Source of the DNA: an uncultured Christensenellaceae bacterium | GTDB lineage: Bacteria; Bacillota; Clostridia; Christensenellales; Pumilibacteraceae | NCBI GenBank assembly: GCA_910587455.1 | Contig: CAJULK010000001.1 | Location: 77,503 to 141,502, forward strand | Direction of reading: 5' to 3' | DNA: 64,000 nucleotides | Part shown: one piece after another, positions 52,671 to 61,381 of the stretch | Layout: every line of letters starts with the position of its first letter | Position numbering within the stretch: position 1 is the first letter of the stretch | Program-made: the position numbers and the translations under genes | The notes under the pieces: generated by a model | The model's database searches: none | Told to the model about the DNA's origin: nothing | The model's input: the letters and a program-made list of their open reading frames with translations, nothing else

Positions 52671-55214
52671 TTATTTATTGCCGAAACGCTTTGCAAGCGC
52701 CGCGAGCTTTTCGTCGAGCGACATATTCTCGGTGGACGGAGCGCGGTCGTCGGGACGGTCGTAATATCCCGAACGGCGCTCGCTGAACTCGCGTCTTTCG
52801 CCGCGTCCGAACGGCTTGCGGTCGTCGCGGTCACGGTGCTCGCCCCTGCCGTCGCGCCCGTCGTCGCGGCGCGGTCTGCCGCCCTCGAATCGCTTGTCTT
52901 TTTCGAACCTCTCGCGTCTTTCGGCATTTTCGGCGCCGCGTTTTTCGTGTTCGGCTTTGCGTTCGAGCCATTCTTTATGTTTTTTATCGCGTTCGGCTTT
53001 CTGCTCGGCGCGTTCCTGCTTCTGCTTTTCGTAATCGGCTTTGCGCTGCTCGCGAGTGGCGGGATCGAGCGCCGTGAGCGCGATGCGGTGCTTTTCCTTG
53101 TCTACGGAAAGTACCCATACGTTTATCTTGTCGCCCACTTTGAGCACGTCGGACGGATGACGAACGTATCCGTCGGACATCTCCGATATGTGCAAAAGTC
53201 CGTCCTGGTGCACCGAAATATCCACAAACGCACCGAAATCGGTGACGTTGCGCACTACGCCCTGTATCTGCATACCGTCTTTAAGGTCGTTCATATCCAT
53301 GAGATCGGAACGAAGCACTGGCGCAGGCAGACTGTCGCGCACGTCGCGGCCGGGCTTCAGCAGCTCGGCTACTATATCGTTGAGCGTGGGCACGCCGACG
53401 CCTATCTCTTCCGCTACGCTATCGGCGCCCGCCGCTTCTATCTTGGCGTTTATGCCGCCGAGCTTTCCGTCGCGCACATCGCTTTCGGTGTAACCGAATT
53501 TTTCGAGCAGTTTTTTAGCCGCGCCGTACGACTCGGGGTGAACGGCGGTGTTGTCGAGAACGTCGGCGCTGTCGGGTATGCGCAAAAAGCCCGCGCACTG
53601 TTCAAACGCTTTCGCGCCGAGCTTTGGCACTTTAAGCAGTTCCTTACGGGAAGCGAACGGCTTGTTTGAGCGGTACTCCACTATGTTTTTGGCAGTGCCG
53701 AGGTTAAGACCCGAAACGTACGCGAGAAGCGAATACGACGCGGTATTAAGATCGACGCCTACGCTGTTTACGCAGTCCTCTACAGCCGCTTCGAGCGACG
53801 AAGTGAGCCGCTTTTGCGGCATATCGTGCTGATACTGTCCGACGCCGAGCGAGCGCACATCCACCTTTATAAGTTCCGCGAGCGGATCGAGAAGCCTGCG
53901 CGCTATGGATATGGCGCTGCGTATGGTGAGGTCGAGTTCGGGAAATTCTTCCGCGCCCAATTTGCTGCCGCTGTAAACGGAAGCGCCCGATTCGGAAACG
54001 ACGGCGTACTGAACGGGGCGGTCGAGTTCTTTTATAAGCTCGGCAACGAATATCTCCGATTCTTTGGACGCCGTGCCGTTGCCTATGGAAATGCAATCTA
54101 CGTTATATTTGTTTATAAGCTCTTTGAGCTTGACTTTGGCTTCTTCGATCTTCTTTTGCGGCGGCGTGGGATACACGACCGAGCTTGCGAGGAACTTGCC
54201 CGAAGCGTCCACAACCGCGATCTTGCAACCGGTGCGGTACGCGGGGTCGAGCCCGAGTATGACCTTGCCTTTGAGCGGCGGCTGCAAAAGCAGCGGCTTT
54301 AAGTTGCGCTCGAAAGTCTTTATCGCCTGTTCCGAAGCGCGGTCGAAAAGCTCCGCGCGCACCTCGCGCTCTATGCTCGGCGCGATGAGCCGTTTATAAC
54401 TGTCCTCGATAGTTCTGTCAATGAGCGCGTCGAAGCCCGAGCTCTTCTTTTTGGCGGAAGCGATAGCCGCAAGCGCCTGCTGCTCGTCCACGACGATATT
54501 CGCTTTGAGGCAGCCTTCCTTTTCGCCGCGGTTGACGGCGAGTATTCTGTGGCTGGGCACGGTGGGCACCGCCTCGTCGAACTTGAAATACGTTTCGTAT
54601 ATCTTTTTCTTTTCGTCGTCGGTGCACGATTCGTCGAGCGCGGCAACGAATCTGCCGTTTGCCATCGCCTGCTCGCGCAAGACCTTGCGTATAGCCGCGT
54701 CGTCCGAAATGCGCTCGGCAATAATATCGCACGCGCCGTCGATGGCGGTCTTTGCGTCGGGCACTTCTTTTTCGGCGTCGATATACGGCGCGGTAAGCTC
54801 GGCTTCGTCGTAAGACGCGAGCTCCTGCGCTTCGATTATATCGGCGAGCGGTTCCAAGCCGCGCGCTATCGCGACCGACGCGCGCGTCTTTTTCTTTTGT
54901 TTATACGGACGGTAAATGTCTTCCGCCTCGGTGAGCGTTTTGGCGCTTTCGAGCGCCGCCGCAAGCTCGTCCGTCCACTTGCCCTGCGATTCGATAGACG
55001 AACGGATCTCGTCTTTGCGCTTTTGAAGTCCTTGCAGGTATTCGTATCTTTCGGACAGTTCGCGAATGACCTGATCGTCGGTCGCGCCGTGCATTTCTTT
55101 GCGGTAACGCGCGATAAACGGTACGGTGTCGCCCTGATCCAAAAGATCGACGATGTTTGAGCAGTGCTCCTCTTTTAGCCCGAATTCTTCGGCAAGCTGT
55201 TTCTTTACGTCCAT
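52671..55214 (-). CDS. tex: Tex-family S1 RNA-binding transcription factor
   Basis: Nucleic-acid-binding protein related to eukaryotic Spt6. The 847-residue product has the Tex N-terminal helical domain (1-~200), the YqgF-like core (ILGLDPAYRTGCKIAVVD about residue 320), helix-hairpin-helix motifs and a C-terminal S1 domain (DGMQIQGVVRNVTDFGAFVD, about 635). After S1 comes a ~140-residue tail, first Lys/Glu/Gln-rich then Arg/Gly/Asp-rich (GGRPRRDDGRDGRGEHRDRD), which is absent from most Tex proteins. The ATG follows GAGG. It is a one-gene unit with its own promoter and terminator. Confidence 0.96.
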   Translation of the reverse strand: MDVKKQLAEEFGLKEEHCSNIVDLLDQGDTVPFIARYRKEMHGATDDQVIRELSERYEYLQGLQKRKDEIRSSIESQGKWTDELAAALESAKTLTEAEDIYRPYKQKKKTRASVAIARGLEPLADIIEAQELASYDEAELTAPYIDAEKEVPDAKTAIDGACDIIAERISDDAAIRKVLREQAMANGRFVAALDESCTDDEKKKIYETYFKFDEAVPTVPSHRILAVNRGEKEGCLKANIVVDEQQALAAIASAKKKSSGFDALIDRTIEDSYKRLIAPSIEREVRAELFDRASEQAIKTFERNLKPLLLQPPLKGKVILGLDPAYRTGCKIAVVDASGKFLASSVVYPTPPQKKIEEAKVKLKELINKYNVDCISIGNGTASKESEIFVAELIKELDRPVQYAVVSESGASVYSGSKLGAEEFPELDLTIRSAISIARRLLDPLAELIKVDVRSLGVGQYQHDMPQKRLTSSLEAAVEDCVNSVGVDLNTASYSLLAYVSGLNLGTAKNIVEYRSNKPFASRKELLKVPKLGAKAFEQCAGFLRIPDSADVLDNTAVHPESYGAAKKLLEKFGYTESDVRDGKLGGINAKIEAAGADSVAEEIGVGVPTLNDIVAELLKPGRDVRDSLPAPVLRSDLMDMNDLKDGMQIQGVVRNVTDFGAFVDISVHQDGLLHISEMSDGYVRHPSDVLKVGDKINVWVLSVDKEKHRIALTALDPATREQRKADYEKQKQERAEQKAERDKKHKEWLERKAEHEKRGAENAERRERFEKDKRFEGGRPRRDDGRDGRGEHRDRDDRKPFGRGERREFSERRSGYYDRPDDRAPSTENMSLDEKLAALAKRFGNK

Positions 55215-55260
55215 AAAATCCTCGTAGATTTTCTTAGCGCGTTCAAACCGCGCTCGTTAT

Positions 55261-55289
55261 ATTTTACAACACCGCGAAAATAAAAGCAA
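55261..55289 (-). promoter_or_regulatory. Sigma-A promoter of tex
   Basis: Minus strand TTGCTT (55289-55284), 17 bases, TAAAAT (55266-55261). Confidence 0.7.
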
Positions 55290-55408
55290 TCTTTTTCGAG
55301 CCGTTTTTAACGCAATTTAGCGGAAGCGGTGCCGAGCGAAAACGACGTGATCCGAACCGAACCGTTCCGAACGGAACGAAAAATACAGTTATCCTATCGA
55401 CGATCCGC

Positions 55409-55437
55409 TTCTATTCCGCACGGCAAGAGCATACAAT
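55409..55437 (+). promoter_or_regulatory. Sigma-E-like promoter of yabP-yabQ, predicted leaderless
   Basis: TTCTATT (55409-55415), 14 bases, CATACAAT (55430-55437), then 6 bases to the ATG at 55444. This matches the Bacillus sigma-E consensus closely and repeats the spmA arrangement. No Shine-Dalgarno sequence. Confidence 0.75.
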
Positions 55438-55443
55438 ATCGGT

Positions 55444-55731
55444 ATGAAGACAGGCGCATCGGAACCGATATTGAGCACAAAATTCACCTCGCACGCAGTA
55501 TCCGTGACAGACCGCAAAAAAGCGTCGCTCACGGGCGTGACCAAAGTTGACGGCGCGAGCCAGACCGAAATCGCGTTGACCACATGTCTCGGCAGGCTCG
55601 CGATAACCGGCAGCGAGCTTAAGATAGTCAAGTTCGACGAAGCGGACGGCAATCTTTCGCTTACGGGCAATATCGACGCGTTCAAATACGTGCAGAACAA
55701 GCCGCCGCTGTTAAAGCGCATATTCAAATGA
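55444..55731 (+). CDS. yabP: Sporulation protein YabP
   Basis: A 95-residue YabP/YqfC-family protein. The conserved core is present (HAVSVTDRKKASLTGVTKVD, CLGRLAITGSELKIVKFDEAD, NLSLTGNIDAFKYV). YabP is made in the mother cell under sigma-E in Bacillus and is needed for cortex formation. It is followed by yabQ with a 4-base overlap, the conserved gene order. The promoter is sigma-E-like. A YqfC-type protein would not be followed by YabQ, so YabP is preferred. Confidence 0.88.
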   Translation: MKTGASEPILSTKFTSHAVSVTDRKKASLTGVTKVDGASQTEIALTTCLGRLAITGSELKIVKFDEADGNLSLTGNIDAFKYVQNKPPLLKRIFK

Positions 55732-56051
55732 GCCAAACGTACGCATTCTTGTTCTGTCTCGGGCTCGGCATAGCCGCGCGCTTTCTGTATATTTTGACGA
55801 CAAAGCTCGCAAGGCGCACCGACATTCTGCCCGTAACGGTCGTACTCGACTTTCTGACGGCAACCGCCGTCGGCGGAGCGCTGACCGTATACGTCATAAT
55901 GACCGCGACGGTGCTCGCGCCGTACATGTTCGTCGCGCTTTTTGCCGGGTATCTTCTGACCTACCTGCTAACAAAGCGCGGCGGAAAAACGTCGAGCGGC
56001 GAAAGTCCGCGCAAAAGCCGAAAACAAAAAAAGCAGCACGACAAAGCCTGA
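55728..56051 (+). CDS. yabQ: Spore cortex biosynthesis protein YabQ
   Basis: A 107-residue membrane protein with about three hydrophobic segments (residues 3-25, 35-60, 63-80) and a basic Lys/Arg/Ser tail. Weak sequence conservation is normal for YabQ; size, topology and its position overlapping yabP (ATGA) support the call. In Bacillus it is required for cortex synthesis. A terminator follows directly. In Bacillus divIC comes next; here it is elsewhere (36242). Confidence 0.8.
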   Translation: MSQTYAFLFCLGLGIAARFLYILTTKLARRTDILPVTVVLDFLTATAVGGALTVYVIMTATVLAPYMFVALFAGYLLTYLLTKRGGKTSSGESPRKSRKQKKQHDKA

Positions 56052-56059
56052 CAATACCG

Positions 56060-56085
56060 AAAGCCGAACGTTTGTTCGGCTTTTT
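56060..56085 (+). terminator. Terminator after yabQ
   Basis: Stem AAAGCCGAAC / GTTCGGCTTT with a GTTT loop and a T-run. Confidence 0.93.
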
Positions 56086-56087
56086 AC

Positions 56088-56116
56088 TTGACAGAGTTTT
56101 TAGCATTTGCTACAAT
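56088..56116 (+). promoter_or_regulatory. Sigma-A promoter of the P-loop kinase cluster
   Basis: TTGACA (56088-56093), 17 bases, TACAAT (56111-56116). The first ATG is 13 bases further on and a second TATAAT (56124-56129) touches it. No ribosome site is visible, so the leader is very short. Confidence 0.75.
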
Positions 56117-56129
56117 ACGCATATATAAT

Positions 56130-56720
56130 ATGAAACAAATGATATTGGTAACGTCGCCGCCGGCTTGCGGCAAGACATATATATCCAAACAGATAGCCAA
56201 AAACCTCAAACACGTGGTCTACCTCGACAAAGACACGCTCATTCCGCTGTCTAAGCAGATATTTCGCACGGCAAAAAAGCCGTACGACCGAAGCTCGGAC
56301 TTCTTTGAAGAAAACGTGCGCGATTACGAATACGACGTAATTTTGGATCTCGCGTTCGAAGCTTTGGAATACGACGACACGGTGCTCGTCAATGCGCCGT
56401 TCACCCGCGAGGTGCGCGATCCCGACTACGTAAAAGCGCTCGGCAAAAAGCTCGCCGCGCGCGGCGCGAAACTCGTAGTCGTTTGGGTCATAGCAACGCC
56501 CGAAGTCTGTCACGCGCGCATGAAAAAGCGCAATTCCGACCGCGATTCGTACAAACTGAGACATTGGAACGAATACGTGCGAACGGTGGACTTTTCCATC
56601 CCGTCCGCCCTTCTCTCGCCCGACTCCGGCGCGGAACTGCTGTTGTTCTACAACTCATCCGCCGCCGAATACGAAAAATCAATGCACGACGTTCTGCCGG
56701 CGCTCGAATCGAGCCTCTGA
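56130..56720 (+). CDS. P-loop kinase-like protein (AAA_33/zeta-toxin-like)
   Basis: A 196-residue soluble nucleotide-binding protein. The Walker A region SPPACGKTYISKQIA is at about residues 9-23, followed by VVYLDKDTLIPL, and the C-terminal half has VVWVIATPEVCHARMKKRN, as in small-molecule kinases. It resembles the zeta-toxin/AAA_33 kinase group, but the substrate is unknown. The start may be the ATG at 56130 or 56139. It leads a run with the membrane protein, LtaS-like and ClC genes. Confidence 0.78.
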   Translation: MKQMILVTSPPACGKTYISKQIAKNLKHVVYLDKDTLIPLSKQIFRTAKKPYDRSSDFFEENVRDYEYDVILDLAFEALEYDDTVLVNAPFTREVRDPDYVKALGKKLAARGAKLVVVWVIATPEVCHARMKKRNSDRDSYKLRHWNEYVRTVDFSIPSALLSPDSGAELLLFYNSSAAEYEKSMHDVLPALESSL

Positions 56721-56743
56721 GCGCATAACGCCGACCCGAAACC

Positions 56744-57526
56744 ATGGGAAAGAAAAAGCGTAACAATACAGCCGACGCGACTTCGGTTCGCGACGGAGGA
56801 ACGGGCACGCACGGCTTTACCGATGCCGCCGCGGCTGTCAAAAGCGTATCGCGCGACGACAGGATAAAGTGCTTTAGCATGCTCGGCGCGGCGGCGGTCA
56901 CTCTCGTACTGCTTTTCGGTTCGCGGCTCGTATGGTTGATGAAGCCGCTGTTCGACCGCGTGTTCGGCGGACTCGTTTCCGAAACGTTTTACTATCTTAT
57001 AATACTCGTCGTTTTCGTGGCGTACATGATAGGGCTCGGATTCTTTGTCAGGCGGTTTTGCGGCGTCCGATTGTACAAAATAAAACGTCCGCCGTTAGAA
57101 CTTCCGCGCGCGCTCGGCATGATAGCGGTGTGTGCCGTCGCGGTGTTCGTCACGAGCGCGGCGTTCAAATTCAAACTCAAAATAGAATACGAACTCGAAC
57201 AAGGCTCTACGGGCACGAACATGCTCGTCAACGCCGCAATTTATTTTTACTACGCGCTTCACCTTCTGCTCGCGTTCGTTTCGACCGAGCTCGTCCAACG
57301 CGCGCTCAGCACGCTCATACCCGCCAAATATACCGTGCCTTGGGGAGCGATATTTCTCGTGACAGTTTACGGATTGATCGAATTCCTGTTCGAATACTAC
57401 ACAACGGGACACCGTTTCGCGCATATTTATTATCTGTTCACATACGTATACGCCGCAATCTACGTTATATCTCGGCGCGGCTTCCATGCAAGCTATTGGG
57501 CGTCGCTAATAGTTATGGTGCTGTGA
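56744..57526 (+). CDS. Polytopic membrane protein of unknown function
   Basis: A 260-residue protein. The first ~45 residues are soluble and polar, then about seven hydrophobic segments follow (from residue 46). A late segment with FEYYTTGHRFAHIYYLFTY has some resemblance to CPBP-type intramembrane proteases, but the EExxxR motif is missing, so I do not assign it. It overlaps the LtaS-like gene by one base (TGATG), which implies coupled expression and perhaps joint function in envelope polymer synthesis. Confidence 0.72.
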   Translation: MGKKKRNNTADATSVRDGGTGTHGFTDAAAAVKSVSRDDRIKCFSMLGAAAVTLVLLFGSRLVWLMKPLFDRVFGGLVSETFYYLIILVVFVAYMIGLGFFVRRFCGVRLYKIKRPPLELPRALGMIAVCAVAVFVTSAAFKFKLKIEYELEQGSTGTNMLVNAAIYFYYALHLLLAFVSTELVQRALSTLIPAKYTVPWGAIFLVTVYGLIEFLFEYYTTGHRFAHIYYLFTYVYAAIYVISRRGFHASYWASLIVMVL

Positions 57527-59640
57527 TGAAAGAAGTTACGATAAAAAGACTGCGCACCGTTCGCAACAAACTGTTATTCTTTGTAAAAGCCAACTATCTT
57601 ATGATCGGTTACGTGCTTACCGCGACGCTAATAGAGCTGACCGCAATAGCCGTTACGTCGCGGCGGTTCTATATGACCGAGCCGTGGCTTTTTATCACGT
57701 TTTTGGCGATGGTCTCACTCATTTCGCTGTATCTGCCCGGACACAGGAGCAGATACGGACTGTTCGTCGCCGCAGTCGTGCTGCACATGATCGCCGACAT
57801 GTTTTTCGTGGTCGTATTCGACAGCACGGGCGGAACGGTATTCGACTATGCAATGCTCAACCTGCGCACGGACGCAATGGCTATCGTAGAGCGGCTGCCG
57901 CTCAGTTTCACGTATGTGTTCGTATCCGTAATCGCGGCGGCGCTGTATTTCACGTTCGGCAAATACTATATGCGAAAAATGCCCGTAATGCCGAGAAAAC
58001 GCACGACGGCTATAGTCACCGCCGCACTCCTTGCGGTAACGCTGTCGGGCAACGTTTTTATGGCGTACTACGGCAACCGCGACAGCAATTCCAACGATCT
58101 GACATACCGACTTTACCGAATGGAAAACGGCACGTATTCCAACAAAGGCGTTATAGGCAACTTCTACAACGAGCTTGTCCGCGGCACTTTCTTTTCCGAA
58201 ATAAAGATCGACAGTCCGCAGGAACTCGAGCGTTTTATATACGCCGAAACCACGTCGGAAACCGATTATACGGGGCTCGCGGAAGGCTACAACGTTGTCA
58301 CCGTACTTTGCGAAAGTTTCGAATGGTTCTCTTTCATATGCGATCCGGAGCGCTACCCCAACGGTTTTGCCGAGCTGCTCGCCGCAAGCGACGGCGAAAC
58401 GGACGCGCCGCGGATGACCGAGCAGGAGCTCAACAAAATACTTCATAAGCTCTATCCGAATCTTTACAGAATGTACGAAAACAATTCGACGATCGTGCTC
58501 GACAATGCGCACGCGCTCGAAAAAACGGATATATCCGAAAACAAATCCATACTCGGCAACTATCCGCTGTACGAATACATCAACTACTCGTATCCGTACA
58601 ACTCGATACCGTACAGCATGCCCAACCTGATGAAAAATCTGTACGGCGTGGAAAGCAACTCGTTCCACAACGGCACAAATACTTTTTACAACCGCAACGT
58701 GCACCATACAAACGCACTCGGATTCAACAGCTTTACTTCGTCCGAAGCCATGGGCTTCGACACCGACAACGCCGGCTCGCTCGGCGAACGCAATCTCGAT
58801 TCGGTTATGATGGAAAACTGCAAAGCCGACATGTTCCCCGCTAACAGACGTTTTAACACGTTTATAACCACAATAACAATGCACGGTCAGTTCGCTTACC
58901 GCAGCAACCTCGAACAGTATTACGCGAAACTCGACGCGTTCGATCTTTTCCCCTACAGAGAGGGCGACGACGAAGCGACGGCGCTGTACTACTACTGCGC
59001 CGCGGCAATGGACTTCGACAAAGCCATAGGCATAATGCTCGACTATCTCGAAAACACCGATTACATCGACGCCGACGGCAATATCGACGGCAAGCTCGCC
59101 GACCACACGCTTATTACGATGTTCGGCGATCACAATGCATATTATCAAGGCGTGAGCAACTATGCCAAAAACATATACGCGTACGACGTGCCCGATTACT
59201 GCGAGCTGTACCGCACACCCGTGATGATAAAAGTAGGCACGCGCGATCTCGGGAACCCCGTCGTGCGTAAATTCACGTGTCTTACCGACATATATCCCAC
59301 AATTCTCGATCTTCTCGGCGTAAAGGCTTTTTCCAACCTGATGTACGGCAGATCCGCGTTCTGCGACGACGTTTCGGTGCTGTACTCGCGCGCCTACGAC
59401 AAGTTCGTGACCGACAAGCTGTATTTCAATACGATAAACAGCCTTATATACAAAGCGGCGGACGCCGACGCTGAATACGTCAAAGACGTCGAAACCCGCG
59501 CGCTCGCGCTGCTCGACAAAATTTCGGTAGTCAATCAAATATTCGCAAGCGACTTTTTCGACGGACGCGAAGAAATATTCTATGCCCGTCTGAAAGAACT
59601 CAACGCGCCGGAACCGAACACGGCAACGGAGAATACGTAG
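57526..59640 (+). CDS. LtaS-like phosphoglycerol transferase/sulfatase-family membrane enzyme
   Basis: Membrane-anchored alkaline-phosphatase-fold enzyme that probably adds phosphoglycerol (or phosphoethanolamine) to an envelope polymer. 704 residues: five N-terminal membrane segments (to about 180), then an external catalytic domain. Metal and nucleophile motifs are kept: E263 (VLCESFEWF), T334 (LEKTDISENKS, the LtaS GKTSD equivalent) and D535-H536 (MFGDHNAYY). The start is ATG 57526, overlapping the upstream stop. Flanked by a membrane protein and a ClC transporter. The acceptor is unknown. Confidence 0.85.
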   Translation: MKEVTIKRLRTVRNKLLFFVKANYLMIGYVLTATLIELTAIAVTSRRFYMTEPWLFITFLAMVSLISLYLPGHRSRYGLFVAAVVLHMIADMFFVVVFDSTGGTVFDYAMLNLRTDAMAIVERLPLSFTYVFVSVIAAALYFTFGKYYMRKMPVMPRKRTTAIVTAALLAVTLSGNVFMAYYGNRDSNSNDLTYRLYRMENGTYSNKGVIGNFYNELVRGTFFSEIKIDSPQELERFIYAETTSETDYTGLAEGYNVVTVLCESFEWFSFICDPERYPNGFAELLAASDGETDAPRMTEQELNKILHKLYPNLYRMYENNSTIVLDNAHALEKTDISENKSILGNYPLYEYINYSYPYNSIPYSMPNLMKNLYGVESNSFHNGTNTFYNRNVHHTNALGFNSFTSSEAMGFDTDNAGSLGERNLDSVMMENCKADMFPANRRFNTFITTITMHGQFAYRSNLEQYYAKLDAFDLFPYREGDDEATALYYYCAAAMDFDKAIGIMLDYLENTDYIDADGNIDGKLADHTLITMFGDHNAYYQGVSNYAKNIYAYDVPDYCELYRTPVMIKVGTRDLGNPVVRKFTCLTDIYPTILDLLGVKAFSNLMYGRSAFCDDVSVLYSRAYDKFVTDKLYFNTINSLIYKAADADAEYVKDVETRALALLDKISVVNQIFASDFFDGREEIFYARLKELNAPEPNTATENT

Positions 59641-59643
59641 ACC

Positions 59644-61254
59644 ATGCCGCGGCGCTCTGCAAAACACAAAATCTCTCTCCCGTACATGCTTTTGTACGCA
59701 TGCATAACGGGTCTGACCGTAGGCGCGGTGCTCGCACTGTTCATCACATGCTCGAAAGTCGTCGTTTCGGCAGTATTCGGGTTTTACAAAACGTGCAATA
59801 CTCCGCTCGCCGTCGTGTGCGCGCTTACGCTCGCGCTTTTGTGCTGTTTTCTCACCGCCGTAGTTCAAACTCTCTGCCCCATGTCGAAGGGCAGCGGAAT
59901 ACCGCTCGCGGAGGCGTCGGCACGCGGAATGTTGCGCGTCAAGTGGCTGAGCTCGGCGGCGGCGCTCGTAGCGGGCAGTCTTTTGGCGTTCGCATGCGGA
60001 ATGCCGCTCGGCAGCGAAGGTCCGTCCATAGGCGTCGGCGGGCTTATAGGCGACGGCATAGGCAGAGCGTCGAAGCGCCCCGTAGAGTTTAGGCGTTATC
60101 TAATTACGGGCGGAGCGAGCGCCGGGCTCGCCGTTGCGTTTAACGCACCGCTTACCGGCATAGCGTTCGCACTCGAAGAAACGCACAGACGTTTCGCGCC
60201 CGGCATACTCGTCGCGGCAGCGACGACCGTCGTGTCCGCCGTTCTCGCATCTCAGGCGGCGTTTTTCGGGCTGGGGCAGATCCCCTATCTCGATTCGATA
60301 GGTATCCACGCGGGGTTCGCGGCTTTGCACTTTCTGACGCAAGTGCCGACCGGAACCGCACAATACTTTATAATGTGCGCGGTAGCTGCGGGCGCAGGGC
60401 TTATATGCGCCGCCGCGGCAGTCGCGTTCAACCGCGCTATTTTCGCGCTGTTAAAACTGTTCGGCAAGATCAGAAGCGCGACGCTTCGGCTTCTTCCCGC
60501 ATTTTTACTCGCTTCGGTGTGCGGGTTGTGCCTGTACCTTACGGTGGGAAGCGGCGAGGCTATGCTCGCGCAAGTATTCGATAATTCGGCGCTGTGGCTG
60601 TTGTTCGTGCTTCTTGCGGTGAGGTTCGTCCTGACAGTGACGGCGAGCGGATCAAAGGCGACGGGCGGACTGTTTCTGCCTATGATGGCGATAGGCGGAC
60701 TAATAGGAATGATCATATCGCGGCTGTGCCCTTACATCGGGCTCGACGGATCGTTTGCGCCCAATATAATAATGATATGCATCTCGGCGTTTTTCGCGGC
60801 GTCCGCGCACGCGCCGATAAGCGCGATAGCGCTGTCGTTCGAACTGACCGCGAGCTTTACCAATCTTCTGCCCTGCGCGATAGCCGTAGGCGCGGCGCTC
60901 GTGATATCGCTCGTAACGCGCACAGAACCGCTGTACGAACACATGATGGAAGAACTGTACGCCGCCGCACCGCGACCCGCAAACGGCAAAAACATAGTGC
61001 TGCGCGGCATTATAGGCGTAGACTCGGCAGTGCGCGAAAAGCGTATACGCAACGTTCTGTGGCCGTACAACTCGCTTGTGACAGAGCTTGTCCGCGGCGA
61101 GAACCGCATCGTTCCTGACGGCGAAACGGTATTGCGCGTAGGCGACATACTGACTATACACGCCGAAAACGTCGATCCCGAATTTTTCGTTTCTCAAGCC
61201 AAAGAATATATAACTATCGCGGATAAGTGCGAAAATATGCCCGAAACCGATTAA
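59644..61254 (+). CDS. ClC-family chloride channel/transporter with TrkA-C domain
   Basis: A 536-residue membrane protein for chloride (or fluoride) movement. ClC signatures are SKGSGIPLAEA, PLGSEGPSIGVGG with the gating glutamate, and KATGGLFLPMMAIGG, within about ten helices. The last ~75 residues are a cytoplasmic TrkA-C regulatory domain (ELVRGENRIVPDGETVLRVGD). The GSEGP loop, with Glu rather than Met/Asn, points to chloride rather than CLC-F fluoride transporters. The ATG at 59644 follows the LtaS-like stop by 3 bases, with a GGAG 12 bases away. Confidence 0.92.
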   Translation: MPRRSAKHKISLPYMLLYACITGLTVGAVLALFITCSKVVVSAVFGFYKTCNTPLAVVCALTLALLCCFLTAVVQTLCPMSKGSGIPLAEASARGMLRVKWLSSAAALVAGSLLAFACGMPLGSEGPSIGVGGLIGDGIGRASKRPVEFRRYLITGGASAGLAVAFNAPLTGIAFALEETHRRFAPGILVAAATTVVSAVLASQAAFFGLGQIPYLDSIGIHAGFAALHFLTQVPTGTAQYFIMCAVAAGAGLICAAAAVAFNRAIFALLKLFGKIRSATLRLLPAFLLASVCGLCLYLTVGSGEAMLAQVFDNSALWLLFVLLAVRFVLTVTASGSKATGGLFLPMMAIGGLIGMIISRLCPYIGLDGSFAPNIIMICISAFFAASAHAPISAIALSFELTASFTNLLPCAIAVGAALVISLVTRTEPLYEHMMEELYAAAPRPANGKNIVLRGIIGVDSAVREKRIRNVLWPYNSLVTELVRGENRIVPDGETVLRVGDILTIHAENVDPEFFVSQAKEYITIADKCENMPETD

Positions 61255-61279
61255 AATCCGCTCGATTTCCCATGCACGC

Positions 61280-61308
61280 TTGACAAATTTGTGTGCATAT
61301 GGTATTAT
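61280..61308 (+). promoter_or_regulatory. Sigma-A promoter of the epimerase gene
   Basis: TTGACA (61280-61285), 17 bases, TATTAT (61303-61308). The transcript has a leader of about 67 bases. Confidence 0.82.
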
Positions 61309-61381
61309 AACGGTGACCGAACCGACAAAACGGCTCGTCATATCAACAAAATACTACGGAAAATCTCTTAACGGAGCAATC

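Noticed and set aside
56744..57526. CPBP-type intramembrane protease
   Set aside because: The EExxxR motif is absent and only one segment is vaguely similar, so the gene is left unassigned.
57715..59868. 717-codon open frame on the minus strand over the LtaS-like gene
   Set aside because: It is a composition shadow of the real gene, rich in Val, Arg and His, without recognisable domains or a ribosome site.
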